DNA of 64,000 bases. Source: Myxococcales bacterium. Lineage in GTDB: Bacteria > Myxococcota_A > Bradymonadia > UBA7976 > UBA1532. The translations under genes and the position numbers were made by a program. The notes under the pieces are model-generated. The model was not told the origin of the DNA. It was given only the letters and a program-made list of their open reading frames with translations, and made no database searches. The stretch covers positions 124,001 to 188,000 of the forward strand of contig JACKDP010000011.1 in NCBI GenBank assembly GCA_020633435.1, in the 5' to 3' direction. Shown here piece by piece: positions 34,381-43,263 of this stretch; positions within the stretch are counted from its first letter, which is position 1; each line of letters opens with the position of its first letter.

Positions 34381-35361
34381 TCAGGCGTCGGGGAAGAGCG
34401 CCAGCGTCACCGTCTCGAGGCCCTCGGGGGCCCAGCGCATCTTGTAGGGCATCTCGGTCCCCAAGTCGTACTGGGCCACGCCCTCCGCCGCCAGGGCCTG
34501 CATCGTCTCGTACTGGCCCAGGTTGCCCAGGCTCAGGTCGCGCAGCTCGTCGTCGAAGCTCATCTGCAGGCCGCGGAAGGTGTCGCCGAAGACGCCCCCG
34601 AGGACGAAGACGACGTCGCGGCGGGCCTGGCGGCCCAGCAGCACCCGCAGCTCGCCGCACTCGGCCAGGCGCTGCGCCACTTCCTGATAGAAGTCGCGGG
34701 CTTCGCCCTCCTGCACGCCGACGCCGGCCATGCCCTTCCAGCTGCGCTCCTCGATGGCCATCATGCGGGCGAAGAGGCCGGGGACGTCGGCGGGATCGAC
34801 GTCGGCGTGCCAGGTGAAGCGCACGCCGGCCTCTTCGGCGCGCCGCGACGCCCGCCGCAGGTTGGCGCGGAAGCGGGGCGATCGGGCGGCCAGCCAGGCG
34901 TCGGTGCCGCTCGTCAGGTCGGCCACCCGCCGCCCGCACGACCGCCCGAGGCCGAAGCGCGCGCGGCCCATGAAGCCCCGCAAGACCTCCTCGAACCACG
35001 GGCCCGACCGGGCGACGCCCGACAGGTACAGGCTCTCGGGGGCGTGATCCGCCGCGAGCATCTGGCGAAGCTGGGCCACGAGGGCGGGCGGGTCATCGCT
35101 GGCGAACGGGCTCGCGAGCCCCCAGCTCGCCTCCAGTGGCACCCCCACGCGGCGGCCGTCGGGCAGGGTGACCGTCATGAGGGCGATGATGCCGGCGTCG
35201 GACTCCGTGATGAACGGCTCGGCGGCCGGCATGAAGGCGCGCTGCGCGGGGAGGGCCCACCGGCTGCTCGTGCAGAACCGATCCACCCCGTCCGTGACGG
35301 CGGCCCAGGCGTCCAGGCGATCCGCAGCGACCCCAAGGGCCGCAAAGTCGAGCCACCGCAT
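34381..35361 (-). CDS. GNAT-family (BioF2/CelD-like) acyltransferase
   Basis: About 326 aa from ATG at 35361; an upstream in-frame TTG at 35397 overlaps the next gene's stop and remains possible. The second half carries the BioF2-like GNAT pattern: LRRASRRAEEAGVRFTWH, PGLFARMMAIEERSWKG, then YQEVAQRLAECGELRVLLGR and DTFRGLQMSFDDELRDLSLGNLGQYETMQALAAEGVAQYDLG, ending at MRWAPEGLETVTLALF. Members transfer acyl groups or amino acids to envelope polymers or polysaccharides. It lies head to tail with the kinase gene in convergent order. The substrate is not clear. Confidence 0.75.
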   Translation of the reverse strand: MRWLDFAALGVAADRLDAWAAVTDGVDRFCTSSRWALPAQRAFMPAAEPFITESDAGIIALMTVTLPDGRRVGVPLEASWGLASPFASDDPPALVAQLRQMLAADHAPESLYLSGVARSGPWFEEVLRGFMGRARFGLGRSCGRRVADLTSGTDAWLAARSPRFRANLRRASRRAEEAGVRFTWHADVDPADVPGLFARMMAIEERSWKGMAGVGVQEGEARDFYQEVAQRLAECGELRVLLGRQARRDVVFVLGGVFGDTFRGLQMSFDDELRDLSLGNLGQYETMQALAAEGVAQYDLGTEMPYKMRWAPEGLETVTLALFPDA

Positions 35362-35393
35362 CCCGTCATCCAACCCCACGGCCGGGGATCGGA

Positions 35394-36008
35394 TCAATCG
35401 GCCAGCACAAGACGCGTCGCCTCACCCATCAGCGGGAGGGAGTCGAGCAGGCGGTGGCCGTCGGGCACCGCGATGAACCGGCGCACGCCCGGCGAGCGGC
35501 GCGCCAGCGCCAGGGCGTTCTCCACCGGGATGACGTCGTCGGCGAGGCCGTGGAGGATGACCGTGGGGTGATCCACGCGCAGATCCGACGCGTCGCGGCA
35601 CTGCGTCCACAGGGCGTACGGCAGGTTGACCTCTTGCCCGACGCCCTGGTGGCGGTACTGCAGGTACCCCTCCTCCTGCCACAGCGCCATGCCGTCGGCG
35701 CCGAGCTGGCCGGCCCAGACGTCGTGCAGGCCCACCGCGGGGGCCAGCAGCACGAGGCGCAGGTCGCGGTCGGGGCGGCGGCCGGCGGCGATGGCCAGCG
35801 CCAGGGCGCCGAAGGACGAGCCGACGGCGAGGCGGAGGGCGGGATCCGCGTCGATGACCTCCAGCAGGACGGCGACCTGATCCTCCAGCGAGAAGCCCTT
35901 GCGGGGCAGGAAGGGCGCCTCGACGTCGAGGTCGAGCGCCTCGCGGAGGTAGCGATACTTCCGCCCCTGCGGGACGCCTTCAAAGCCATGGGCGAAGATG
36001 CAGCGCAT
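35394..36008 (-). CDS. YqiA/YcfP-type small alpha/beta hydrolase
   Basis: 204 aa. The start is ATG 36008 with GGGGAGG upstream. It opens with CIFAHGFEGVPQGRKYRYLREAL, as in YqiA-type esterases; the nucleophile elbow is GSSFGALA (Ser in GxSxG). The acid and base are placed near VILHGLADDVIPVE and PDGHRLLD. These enzymes are small cytosolic esterases with short acyl substrates, often of unknown physiological role. The stop overlaps a possible start of the GNAT gene, so the two may be co-transcribed. Confidence 0.82.
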   Translation of the reverse strand: MRCIFAHGFEGVPQGRKYRYLREALDLDVEAPFLPRKGFSLEDQVAVLLEVIDADPALRLAVGSSFGALALAIAAGRRPDRDLRLVLLAPAVGLHDVWAGQLGADGMALWQEEGYLQYRHQGVGQEVNLPYALWTQCRDASDLRVDHPTVILHGLADDVIPVENALALARRSPGVRRFIAVPDGHRLLDSLPLMGEATRLVLAD

Positions 36009-36079
36009 CCGACCTCCCCGTGTTTTCCCACCGTTACCGCCGATGGGCCGCGGCGTCCACCGGCAATCGCCGCCGGTGA

Positions 36080-36412
36080 TCAGTCGGCCAGCAGCGCGCC
36101 CAGGATGACGGGCAGGGGTGCGTCGATGACGGGCTGGCGGCCCCCGTCGACCCAGAGCGCGTAGCCGCCATCGAGGGCGTCGGCCGGGGGGGTGGCCTTG
36201 CCGATGAAGGCCAGGCCGGCCAGGCGCGCCGCCGGGACGGGCAGGTGATCGGCCACGCTCGGGAGGCCCGCCACGTCCAGGGGCCCCGGATCGCAGCCCC
36301 AGCGGGCGGCGCCGACGCGCAGCCCCACGACGTCCCCGTCCTCGGCGATGACCTGCACCGCCCCGCGCTGGCCGTCGGCCAGGGGCACGGCCCACCAGTC
36401 GCCCACCGCCAC
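36080..36412 (-). CDS. Hypothetical small protein
   Basis: 110 aa with a GTG start one base after the stop of the preceding gene. The sequence is Gly/Ala/Val-rich, with short strands such as WWAVPLADGQRGAVQVIAED and LRVGAARWGCDPGPLDVAG. It ends in an acidic Ala/Leu helix. No signal peptide, membrane segment or known motif is visible. A compact cytoplasmic beta protein is likely; the tight linkage to the carboxypeptidase-regulatory/PDZ gene suggests shared expression. Family not recognised. Confidence 0.55.
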   Translation of the reverse strand: MAVGDWWAVPLADGQRGAVQVIAEDGDVVGLRVGAARWGCDPGPLDVAGLPSVADHLPVPAARLAGLAFIGKATPPADALDGGYALWVDGGRQPVIDAPLPVILGALLAD

Positions 36413-36413
36413 G

Positions 36414-37970
36414 TCAGTTCCTCGGCATGTGGTGCCGGTCGGGCACCGTCACGCGGCCGCGGACGAGGACGACGCGCTCCGGCGGCCCGTCGCCGCCGCG
36501 GCGGACCATCAGCTCCACCTCCGAGCCCTCCTCGCCGCGGATGGCCTGGGCCACCTTGCCCATGTCGGCGCCCTGGATGGGATCGCCGTCGACGGAGACC
36601 ACCACGTCCCCCGCCGCCAGCACGCCCTCGGCGGGGCCGCCCGGCAGGATCTGGCCGATGCGCACCCCGTCGGGGTGGCTGGCCAGCACGGCGCCCACGC
36701 CCGTCAGCTCGCTGCCGGGCAACGCGTCGCTGGCCTGGGGGTTCAGCGCGAAGTCGCGCACCACGCGGCTGCCGGGGGCCCCCTCGACGCCGCCGATGAG
36801 CACGGAGCGGTAGCCCTCCGCCTTGACGCGGATGCTGGTGCGGACGCCGGGCAGCGCGTCCAGCCGGTAGCGGCCGTCGGCGTCGGTGTAGGTGCCCACG
36901 GCCTCGGCCAGGGCCCCCGAGCGCCACTCGGCGGGGACCACCTGCGCGCCCTCCACGGGCCGGCCGGTGCGGGCGTCCGTCACCTGGCCCTCCAGGACCA
37001 CGGAGGTGCGCAGCGTGAGGGTGATGCCCTCCACCGTCTCGCCCGCCCGGACCTCGACGCCGCGCCGCTCGGCGGGCTGGTAGCCCTCGGCCGCTGCCCA
37101 GATCTCCATGCGGCCCGCGGCCAGGGGGCCGAGCAGGAAGTGCCCGTCTTCACTGGAGAAAGACTGCGCCGGCGGCCCGCCGCGGCCCCACGTCAGGGGG
37201 GAAGCGCTGACGGAGAAGTCCTCGACGGGGCGGCCCGCCTGGTCCACGACGCGGCCCGCGATGAAGCCCCCGAGGGGCAGCCGCAGGACGATCTCGCCCG
37301 GGCCGCTGACGGGCTCGCGGGCGGTGCCATACTGGCCCTGCTGCGCCGAGACGGTGGTGGCGCCGTCGACCCAGGGCAGGAAGAAGCGGCCGTCATCATC
37401 GGTGCGGGCGAAGGCGAGGGGCCGGCGGACGAGGCCGTGCAGCGTCACCTGGGCGCCGACGACGGGCTGGTCCTCGGCCAAAACGAGGCCCCGCAGGCCG
37501 GGCACCGCGCGCAGCGTCACGTCGTAGGGCACGTCGCGGCCGGCGGGGAAGCGGGGCCGCTCGTCGGCGTGGGGCTCGAAGCCGGCCGCCTGCACGCGGA
37601 TGCGGTCGGGGCGGGCCGGGACGTCGCGCAGGGTGTAGGTGCCGTCGGCGGCGGTGCGCGCCCGGGCGACCACCGCGGTGCCGACCTCGACGCGCAGGGT
37701 GGCGCCGGCGATGGGTGCGTCGTCGGGGTCGTGCACGCGGCCGTGCAGGATGCGTGGGGCGTCGGCCGGCCAGACCGCCGGCGCCTCGTCCTCGCTCACC
37801 GGGGCGACGGCCTCCGCCACCGGGTCGGGCGCCGCCGTCGCGGGCGCGGGCCGGGTGGCCGGCGTCGCGGCCAGCTCGACGGGCCGGTCGAGGTAGCGAA
37901 ACAGGGCGCCCACGAGCAGCGCGAAGACGAGGACGAGGCCGCCCCCCAGGATCAAGCGCAGGCGTGACAT
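36414..37970 (-). CDS. Carboxypeptidase-regulatory-repeat and PDZ-domain envelope protein
   Basis: 518 aa from ATG at 37970. The frame stays open upstream to 38327, but that part belongs to the next short gene. A membrane anchor lies at residues of about 4-25 (LRLILGGGLVLVFALLVGALF). A series of CarboxypepD_reg-like beta repeats follows: ILHGRVHDPDDAPIAGATLRVEV, GLRGLVLAEDQPVVGAQVTL, FIAGRVVDQAGRPVEDFSV and VLEGQVTDARTGRPVEGAQV. The C-terminal ~90 residues form a PDZ domain (DGVRIGQILPGGPAEGVLAAGDVVVSVDG). There is no protease motif, so it is probably a periplasmic scaffold or protease adaptor. Confidence 0.83.
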   Translation of the reverse strand: MSRLRLILGGGLVLVFALLVGALFRYLDRPVELAATPATRPAPATAAPDPVAEAVAPVSEDEAPAVWPADAPRILHGRVHDPDDAPIAGATLRVEVGTAVVARARTAADGTYTLRDVPARPDRIRVQAAGFEPHADERPRFPAGRDVPYDVTLRAVPGLRGLVLAEDQPVVGAQVTLHGLVRRPLAFARTDDDGRFFLPWVDGATTVSAQQGQYGTAREPVSGPGEIVLRLPLGGFIAGRVVDQAGRPVEDFSVSASPLTWGRGGPPAQSFSSEDGHFLLGPLAAGRMEIWAAAEGYQPAERRGVEVRAGETVEGITLTLRTSVVLEGQVTDARTGRPVEGAQVVPAEWRSGALAEAVGTYTDADGRYRLDALPGVRTSIRVKAEGYRSVLIGGVEGAPGSRVVRDFALNPQASDALPGSELTGVGAVLASHPDGVRIGQILPGGPAEGVLAAGDVVVSVDGDPIQGADMGKVAQAIRGEEGSEVELMVRRGGDGPPERVVLVRGRVTVPDRHHMPRN

Positions 37971-38046
37971 GCCAGCAGGATAGGGAGCGGCCCCGGTCGA
38001 CGCCAGCCGAGCGCGCCAGCCGGGCGCCGCCGGCCGGCCAGGCGGC

Positions 38047-38309
38047 TCAGGGGGCGTCGGTGGCCGGCGCCTCCTGCCTGCTGCCGGGGGCCGCCTCGGG
38101 GCCGGGGCGTCGGTGGCGGGCGCGGCCGCGGTGGCCGGGGCTGCGGTGGCTGGCGCTGCGCTCGCCGGCGCGTCCGTGCCCGCGGCGATGGGCACCCCGC
38201 GCTCCGTCGTCGTCTCGTACGGCAGCGTCGACTGCATGTGCAGGTACCAGCCCAGCACGCCCGCGATGGCCAGCCCCCCCAGGCCGGCGATCAGGTGAAT
38301 CGGCTTCAT
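38047..38309 (-). pseudogene. Small membrane-anchored protein, apparent frameshift
   Basis: The ATG at 38309 begins MKPIHLIAGLGGLAIAGVLGWYLHMQ, a membrane helix, followed by a mostly Ala/Pro/Thr linker. Around 38100 the frame breaks from the ATDAPAP repeat into an Arg/Pro-rich stretch. One frame over the repeat continues as EAAPGSRQEAPATDAP with a stop at 38047. A one-base loss in a C run would explain it. The corrected product is about 87 aa. It resembles a small membrane-tethered accessory protein. Its frame currently runs into the upstream end of the PDZ-protein gene. Confidence 0.5.
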
Positions 38310-38431
38310 GTGTCCCTCCATCGGCATCGGCGGCGCACCTTGAGTCGTCGCGCCACCCGCGTCAGCATGCCATGGGTCGCGGCCGGCGTGGAAGCGCGGA
38401 ACCGGCGGCCGCCGCGAGCACGGAGGGGCGG

Positions 38432-39718
38432 ATGAGAGGGGCCTGGACGCTGCTGCTGGCGGGCCTGGCGGCGTGCGCGCCGGTGGCCGATGGGGGGCCC
38501 GTCGACGTCGGGCGGGACGCGGGCGGGCCAGCCGTGGACGCCGCCCGGGACGCCGTACCGCCGCCCGACGCCGCCCCCGATGGCGCCCGGGACGGGGCCG
38601 TCGATGGCGGCGTCGACGCGGCGCCGGACGCGAGGGAAGACGCCGCCCCGGCCGACGCTGGCCCCCCGGACGCGCGCCCGGAGGACGCCGCCCCGGGCTG
38701 GTCCGCCCACCTGGGCCTCGGCCCGGTCGCCCTGGGGGACGAGATCACCGTCGACGTCCCGCCCGAGGCCACCAGCGCCCTCGTCCAGGCCCGCGGCCGG
38801 CGGGGCGGGCTCTACGCCATCGTCGACGTCACCGGCCCCGACGGCCCGCGCACCGGCCCGGCCCCCGGCGACGGCCCCTGGCGGACGAGCGCGAACCCCG
38901 AGGTCGCCGTCGCCCTCTGGCCCGGGGCCGACGACGCCCCGCTGGCGCCAGGCCGCTACCAGCTCCGCGTGATCAGCGCCGGCCCCGAGGCCGATCCCGT
39001 CGAGGTGGAGGTCTGGCTCAAGGCCGGCGCCCGCCGGCTGGCGGTGGACGTCTTCTTCCCGCCGGCGGGTGGGCGGACGGCCGACGACCCGGCCCTGGCC
39101 CGCATGGCGCTGGCGCTGGAGGGGGCCCTCGAGGCCCTCGTCGGGGTGCCCGTCGAGGCGACCCTCCGCGCCCTCGACCCCGCCGCGCCCGCCGCGCTGG
39201 CGCTGGACACGCGCCGCGGCGATCTGGCCGCCCTCGACGCGCTGGCCGACGCCACGCCGCCCGACGCCCCCGGTGGCATCGCCGTCTATGTGATGGTGGA
39301 TGTGACCGACGGCGGCGTGAGCCAGAGCGGCTTCTCCGGCGGCCTGCCCGCCCCGTTCGGCCTGCCCGGGACGGCCGCCAGCGTCATCGCCATCCGCTCG
39401 CCGCTGCTGGACGACTTCCCCCAGGCCGTCGCCGATCTGGCGGTGCACGAGCTCGGCCACGGCCTCGGGCTCTACCACACCACCGAACCCTACGGAGACC
39501 GCCACGATCCCATCGCTGACACGGCCGAGTGTCCGCTGGCCTGCGATCGGGACGGGGACGGCGTGCTCTTCGCGAGCGAGTGCGGGGGCCAGGGCCGCGG
39601 CATGCCCCCCTGCCAGGGGGCCGCGGACAACCTCATGTTCTGGACGCTGGGGGGCCGCCGCGACGCCACGCCGGGGCAGCGGCGGGTGGTCCAGGGGCAC
39701 CCCGCCATCGCCCCGTGA
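38432..39718 (+). CDS. Lipoprotein zinc metalloprotease (metzincin-like)
   Basis: About 428 aa from ATG at 38432 (GGAGGGG upstream). Lipobox: LLLAGLAACAP. Residues of about 20-90 are an Asp/Ala/Pro-rich linker. The catalytic block is HELGHGLGLYH near residue 346, a full HExxHxxGxxH metzincin site, with a downstream NLMFW as candidate Met-turn. The region between is beta-rich and holds several Asp. The domain is like pappalysin/M43-type surface proteases, although a strict family cannot be named by eye. It should act outside the cytoplasm on proteins or peptides. Confidence 0.8.
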   Translation: MRGAWTLLLAGLAACAPVADGGPVDVGRDAGGPAVDAARDAVPPPDAAPDGARDGAVDGGVDAAPDAREDAAPADAGPPDARPEDAAPGWSAHLGLGPVALGDEITVDVPPEATSALVQARGRRGGLYAIVDVTGPDGPRTGPAPGDGPWRTSANPEVAVALWPGADDAPLAPGRYQLRVISAGPEADPVEVEVWLKAGARRLAVDVFFPPAGGRTADDPALARMALALEGALEALVGVPVEATLRALDPAAPAALALDTRRGDLAALDALADATPPDAPGGIAVYVMVDVTDGGVSQSGFSGGLPAPFGLPGTAASVIAIRSPLLDDFPQAVADLAVHELGHGLGLYHTTEPYGDRHDPIADTAECPLACDRDGDGVLFASECGGQGRGMPPCQGAADNLMFWTLGGRRDATPGQRRVVQGHPAIAP

Positions 39719-39783
39719 GCGCCAGACTTGCCACTGGACCCGTTCGGCGCTTGACTGTTGCCCGCTCACGCTGGAGGTGCCTG

Positions 39784-40560
39784 ATGGCTCGTCGCCCCGC
39801 CCTGCTCGCCCTGCCCCTGGTTGCCGCCCTCGCGGCCTGCGGCGCGGCCCCCGAAGAGGCCCCGAAGGCCGAGGGCCCCGATCCCTGCAAGGTGGCCTCC
39901 ACCGATCTGGCCGCGCGCCTGGGGCCGGAGTTCGACAAGGTCGTCACCGGCCGCCGCCTGCCCCTGCCCGCGCCGTCCACGGGCGGCTGCGCGCTGGTCT
40001 ACCTGCAGGTGGACGAGGAGTTCGCCGGGGAGGTCGCGGAGGAGGGCGGCGGCATCGCCGTCGTCGACCAGCTGCTGGCCATCGCCCTGCCCGACGGCCG
40101 CGGCAAGCCCTCGCTCACCCTCGTGGGCGCGTCCGCCATGGCCCCCGGCCCCGCCCTCATCACCCTCGACAGCGCCGACGTCGACGACGACGGCGCCCCC
40201 GAGCTGATCGTGGACGAGCGCAGCGGCGACTACCACGGCCTGCGGATCTTCGCCTACCAGGCGGGCTCCCCCGAGGCCCAGGAGATCTTCGCCGACCACC
40301 TGAAGGTGAAGACGCCCGAGGATCTGGAGATCGCGGCGCGCTGGGGCAAGGGCAGCTACGAGGGGGCCAAGGCCATCGTCCTCGACGGCGCGGGCTCCAA
40401 GAAGGTCTACACCTGGAACCGGGCGGCGAAGCGGTTCACCTTCAACGAGGTGGCCACCCAGGCGACGCGCCCGAAGCCGGCGGCCCCCGAGTCGGCCGCG
40501 CCCGGGTCGGCGCCGGCGGGCGAGAAGAAGGCCGAGGGCCTGCCGGGCCTGAACCTGTAG
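39784..40560 (+). CDS. Small lipoprotein of unknown function
   Basis: 258 aa, ATG 39784 with GGAGG about eight bases upstream. Lipoprotein signal: LLALPLVAALAACG. The mature part has a beta-rich fold with a DVDDDGAPELIVDERSGDYHGLRIF segment, like VCBS/FG-GAP calcium loops. Residues of about 218-250 are a low-complexity Pro/Ala/Lys tail (PKPAAPESAAPGSAPAGEKK). It lies between the metalloprotease and the convergent SGNH hydrolase. No catalytic motif was seen. Confidence 0.6.
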   Translation: MARRPALLALPLVAALAACGAAPEEAPKAEGPDPCKVASTDLAARLGPEFDKVVTGRRLPLPAPSTGGCALVYLQVDEEFAGEVAEEGGGIAVVDQLLAIALPDGRGKPSLTLVGASAMAPGPALITLDSADVDDDGAPELIVDERSGDYHGLRIFAYQAGSPEAQEIFADHLKVKTPEDLEIAARWGKGSYEGAKAIVLDGAGSKKVYTWNRAAKRFTFNEVATQATRPKPAAPESAAPGSAPAGEKKAEGLPGLNL

Positions 40561-40563
40561 CGC

Positions 40564-41958
40564 CTACCGGCCGGCGGCGAAGGCCTGGAAGCCCGCGCTC
40601 TCGGCCGCGATCCGCTCCGCCAGCCAGGCGGCGTAGCGCACATGGCCGGGCCCGGCCAGGTGCACGAAGTCGTGGTAGGCCCCCGCCTCCCCCGCGAAGA
40701 GCCCTGCCGGGAAGCCCACGGGCGCCGGCACCGCCTCTGCCAGCCGATCGACGATCTGCCGCTCCTCGGGGCGCACCTCGCTGCGCAGGCCAGCGGCCGG
40801 CGTCGGCAGCACCTCGACGCGGACCTCGGCCCCGCCCGCGGCCAGCGCCCGGGCCAGGGCGGCGTACGTCTGCACCCCCAGCTCCCCCTGGGCCGCCCGC
40901 TGGGCCGCCGTCGGCTTCCCCACGGCCGCCGACCGGACGCGCCAGAGCAGGTGCAGGCCCACCTCCTCCAGGGCGAGGCGGGGCGGGTGCGTCGCGCTGG
41001 GGAACGGCTTCGTCACGAGGCCGGTGAGCGGCCGGTACACGTCGCCGTACGGCAGGGCCAGGAGCGCGAGATCACAGTCGAAGTCGCCGAAGACCTGGAT
41101 GTAGGCCAGCTCGTTGTAGGGCCCCCACCCGTTCACGCCCGCGTTGAGGACCTCGACGGGGCGGCCGCCGGCGCGCTCGCGCAGGTGGCGCTCCAGCAGC
41201 GACGGGTAGATGGCGTCCTGGTCCAGGTAGGACCCGCCGAAGGCCGTGGAGTCGCCCAGGATGAGCACCCGGAAGGTGCCCGCGGGCTTCTCGCGGCTCA
41301 CGGGGCGCGAGCGCATGCCGAAGGCGTTGATGCGCACCTGGTTGCCCTGGCGGCTCACGGCCTGGTCCGGCTGCGGGTAGTAGCCCACCACGGGGTCGTC
41401 GACGTAGAGCACCGGATCGCCGAAGCCCATGATCCGCAACGTGATCTCGGCGAGGACGGCCAGGACGACGAGGCCCGCGAGGGCCATCGGCCAGCGGCGG
41501 CCCGGGGCCACGATGGGCTCGGCGGCGAAGAGCGAGCGGACGCGGCGGGCGCGGCGGCTCTCCTCGGCCGCCGGCAGCCAGTAGCTCGGCGCCTCGGAGG
41601 GCCGCAGGTGCAGGGGGTCGCGGCCGCCGAGGCGGTGGAGGCCGCGCACGACGGTGAAGCCGACGAGGAAGAGGGGGGTGAGCAGCGCGAGCGTCATGCC
41701 GCGCCCGAGGCCGCGGCCGAAGGCGGCCAGCCCGCGATCGAGGCCGTGGCGGATGGCGGGCGAGGCCAGGGACAGGGCGGTGACGAGGCCGGCGACGGAC
41801 CAGGCCACGATGGCCACCGTCGTCCAGCCCGCGAGCCAGCACAGGCCGCCCACGGCCGCCCCGATGGCGCCCTTCAGCCAGATCGCGCCCGCGCCGGGGG
41901 CGCGCTGCGGCGGCGCCGGCAACCAGGGCGTCGGGACCTTGAGCTCCGAGGGCTTCAT
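40564..41958 (-). CDS. Membrane-anchored SGNH hydrolase
   Basis: About 464 aa from ATG at 41958 (GGGGAGTG upstream). The N-terminus has a hydrophobic pair (IWLKGAIGAAVGGLCWLAGWTTVAIVAW) and two further helices, one at WPMALAGLVVLAVLAEITL. Block I is FRVLILGDSTAFGGSYLD, with the GDS nucleophile. Block V is YHDFVHLAGPGHVRYAAWLA, giving Asp-x-x-His. Block III Asn is placed at NAGVNGWG. The SGNH fold fits lipase, esterase or acetyl transfer on envelope glycans. Related in fold to the SGNH protein at 26.9 kb but not a close copy. Its start is 29 bp from the YigZ-family stop. Confidence 0.85.
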   Translation of the reverse strand: MKPSELKVPTPWLPAPPQRAPGAGAIWLKGAIGAAVGGLCWLAGWTTVAIVAWSVAGLVTALSLASPAIRHGLDRGLAAFGRGLGRGMTLALLTPLFLVGFTVVRGLHRLGGRDPLHLRPSEAPSYWLPAAEESRRARRVRSLFAAEPIVAPGRRWPMALAGLVVLAVLAEITLRIMGFGDPVLYVDDPVVGYYPQPDQAVSRQGNQVRINAFGMRSRPVSREKPAGTFRVLILGDSTAFGGSYLDQDAIYPSLLERHLRERAGGRPVEVLNAGVNGWGPYNELAYIQVFGDFDCDLALLALPYGDVYRPLTGLVTKPFPSATHPPRLALEEVGLHLLWRVRSAAVGKPTAAQRAAQGELGVQTYAALARALAAGGAEVRVEVLPTPAAGLRSEVRPEERQIVDRLAEAVPAPVGFPAGLFAGEAGAYHDFVHLAGPGHVRYAAWLAERIAAESAGFQAFAAGR

Positions 41959-41986
41959 GACACTCCCCAAAGGACCGGCGCGGACT

Positions 41987-42638
41987 CTACCGCGCGGCGG
42001 CGTCCGACGAAACGCGGCCGGCGCGCGGCCGCGGGACGCAGCGCGCCCGGCCGGCGGTGCGCTCTTCGATATCCGCTTTGATGCCGGCCACTTCCGCGTC
42101 GAGGACGCGGAGCGTCAGGCGGACCTCGGCGCCGTAGTCCGCGTCGACGGGCGCCTGGCCGTGGGCGGTGAGGACGGACTGCACGGCGCCCGAGAGAGCC
42201 CGTAGTCGAACGAGACGTCGAGGTCGGTGGTGAAGGGCTCGAAGACGCTGCCGGCGGCGTCGAGGCCCTCGGCCGCGGCGGCCCCGTAGGCCCGCACCAG
42301 CCCGCCGACGCCGAGCTTCGTGCCGCCGAACCAGCGGACGACGATGACCACGGTGTGGGAGAGCCCGCGCCCGTCGATGGCCGCGAGCATGGGCCGCCCC
42401 GCGGAGCCGGCCGGCTCGCCGTCGTCGCCCCAGCGGAAGGCGTCGCGGCCGTCCCCGCGCCAGGCGTAGCAGTGGTGGGTGGCCTCGGGGTAGGCGGCGC
42501 GGACCTCGGCGAGGCGCGCCAGGGCGTCGTCGATGGTGGGCGCCTGGTCGATGATGGCCAGGAAGCGCGAGCCCTTGACGCGCTCCGTCTCGTGCTCGGC
42601 CGGCCGGGCACCGTCCGCACGCCGGGGACGTCCGCCAC
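41987..42638 (-). pseudogene. YigZ/IMPACT-family protein, two apparent frameshifts
   Basis: Start GTG at 42638. The first ~13 residues (VADVPGVRTVPGRP) and the following AEHETERVKGSRFLAIIDQAP are in different frames, so one shift lies near 42603. The middle frame then reads a canonical IMPACT/UPF0029 domain: EATHHCYAWR, RWGDDGEPAGSAGRPMLAAIDG and VVIVVRWFGGTKLGVGGLVRAYG. Near 42190 the frame shifts again, giving GAVQSVLTAHGQ with the C-terminal domain and the stop at 41987. The full gene would be about 215 aa. YigZ proteins are linked to ribosome or translation control; the exact role is open. Both shifts are in GC-rich runs. Confidence 0.72.
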
Positions 42639-42639
42639 G

Positions 42640-43188
42640 TCAGGGCACGGACCGGGTGACCTCCGCCACGGGCGGGCGGCTCACCGACGGCAGCTCGAGG
42701 GCCTCGCCCAGCCAGACGAAGCCCACGACCTCCTCCCCGTCGGGCAGGGCCAGGAGGGTGCGCACCTCGGGGTGGCGCGTCAGCCCGCCGGTGGACCACT
42801 TGGCGTGGAGCCCCTGGGCCGTCGCCGCGAGCATCATGTTCTCGATGGCGCAGGCGCAGGCGGCGTAGTCCTCGCGGGCGCGCTCGGCGTCCTCGGCGAC
42901 CACCTGGCTGACCACGACGAGGGCCCCCGGGTTGCCGAACTGGCTGACCAGGAAGGCGCGCTGCTTGTCGTGCACCGGGCGGCCGCCCGTCTTCAGCTCG
43001 ATGGCCAGGGCGGTGACGCGGGCGCGGGCGCGGGGCCCGACGAGGGTGAAGCGCCACGGCCAGGTGTGCTTGTGGCAGGGCGCCTGGTGGGCGGCCTCCA
43101 GGCAGCGCTCCACCACCGCGTCGTCCACGGGGGTCGGCTGCCAGCGGTGTGCGGTCCGGCGGGCCCGCATGGCGGCGAGAGTGTCCAC
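42640..43188 (-). CDS. Nitroreductase-family FMN oxidoreductase
   Basis: 182 aa from GTG at 43188, chosen for its GGAGGAG site. Nitroreductase pattern: MRARRTAHRWQPTPVDDAVVERCLEAAHQAPCHKHTWPWRFTLV (FMN-binding RRT Arg and Ser/Lys area), then NPGALVVVSQV, a central CACAIENMMLAATAQGL helix block, and a C-terminal GFVWLGEAL with a final phosphate-binding strand. The family reduces quinones, nitro compounds or flavin substrates with NAD(P)H. Length is at the shorter end for the family. Adjacent to the YigZ-family gene. Confidence 0.85.
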   Translation of the reverse strand: MDTLAAMRARRTAHRWQPTPVDDAVVERCLEAAHQAPCHKHTWPWRFTLVGPRARARVTALAIELKTGGRPVHDKQRAFLVSQFGNPGALVVVSQVVAEDAERAREDYAACACAIENMMLAATAQGLHAKWSTGGLTRHPEVRTLLALPDGEEVVGFVWLGEALELPSVSRPPVAEVTRSVP

Positions 43189-43263
43189 GGCTCCTCCGAG
43201 GTTCGGGGTCGGCCACGCAGGATACACGGCGAAGAGGGAGGTTGCGCGCAGATCCCGCGGCCG

